A DNA stretch of 6,037 bases from Pseudomonadota bacterium. GTDB taxonomy: Bacteria > Pseudomonadota > Alphaproteobacteria > Rhizobiales > Xanthobacteraceae. How positions within the stretch are numbered: the first letter of the stretch is position 1; each line of letters starts with the position of its first letter. The notes beneath the pieces were generated by a model. That model had not been told where the DNA came from and made no database searches. It saw only the letters and a program-made list of their open reading frames with translations. Positions 5,975-6,037 of the stretch are shown in pieces. The stretch covers positions 1 to 6,037 of the forward strand of contig JAEYTQ010000701.1 in the NCBI GenBank assembly GCA_023433965.1, read 5' to 3'. The position numbers were made by a program, and so were the translations under genes.

Positions 5975-6037
5975 ATGGGTGAAGCCGTCGGCGTCATAAC
6001 ACTCGTCCAGGAATCTCGCTTCAAGCTGACGGATGAT
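5975..6037 (+). CDS. start of an unidentified plus-strand gene (5' fragment)
   Basis: An ATG at 5975 opens a frame that stays open for 21 codons to the window edge. It reads MGEAVGVITLVQ and then ESRFKLTDD, which looks like two short beta strands of a real protein rather than random sequence, and the codons are GC-rich at third positions. No clear ribosome site precedes it; AGAAG lies about 12 bases upstream. An in-frame ATG at 5927 is an alternative but would add a Cys/Arg-rich stretch. It is divergent from ctaG and may share its control region. No family can be named from 21 residues. Confidence 0.4.
   Translation, partial: MGEAVGVITLVQESRFKLTDD

Noticed and set aside
1..6037. A wholly new defence or mobile system
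   Set aside because: Every substantial gene is respiratory or transport-related, and there are no transposases, integrases, direct-repeat arrays or attachment sites. The novelty is within the oxidase locus itself.

Overview
The window looks like chromosomal DNA of a GC-rich alphaproteobacterium, most likely Hyphomicrobiales (Bradyrhizobium/Methylobacterium-like). This is inferred from base composition, a LivF-type ABC protein and a cytochrome oxidase set with fused subunits I and III. No rRNA or other taxonomic marker is present. Almost all of it is one locus for an aa3-type (heme A, CuA/CuB) cytochrome c oxidase and its assembly factors. I see no mobile element, CRISPR array, tRNA or rRNA.

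Layout, left to right. 1-144 (+) is the C-terminal tail of an ABC transporter ATPase. 145-339 is a convergent intergenic gap with hairpins and a 13-bp perfect inverted repeat. The minus strand then carries, in transcription order from the right: ctaG (5684-4920), a HemJ/CopD-like four-helix membrane protein (4923-4429), ctaC subunit II (3961-3194), a fused subunit I/III gene (3197-681) and a 114-residue three-helix membrane protein (684-340). ATGA overlaps couple ctaG to the HemJ/CopD-like gene, ctaC to ctaD, and ctaD to the small protein. A DUF2231 membrane protein gene (3980-4465, +) lies antisense in the middle. It leaves 18 bp to the ctaC start and overlaps the HemJ/CopD-like gene by 37 bp. 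Upstream of ctaG, 5685-5974 is a likely regulatory gap with two palindromes, followed by the start of an unidentified plus-strand reading frame.

How the genes fit together: CtaC receives electrons from cytochrome c at CuA. The fused CtaD/E protein holds heme a and the heme a3-CuB site where oxygen is reduced. CtaG is a copper/assembly factor. The HemJ/CopD-like protein may serve heme or copper supply. DUF2231 and the 114-residue protein are membrane partners of unknown role.

The most interesting observation is in the oxidase itself. All metal ligands and the active-site Glu and Tyr are intact, but the proton-channel residues of canonical A-type oxidases are heavily altered. The K-channel Lys is Gln, its subunit II entrance Glu appears to be Ser, and the three D-channel Asn positions are Phe, Ser and Glu. 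The second point of interest is the antisense DUF2231 gene splitting what is otherwise a tightly coupled operon.
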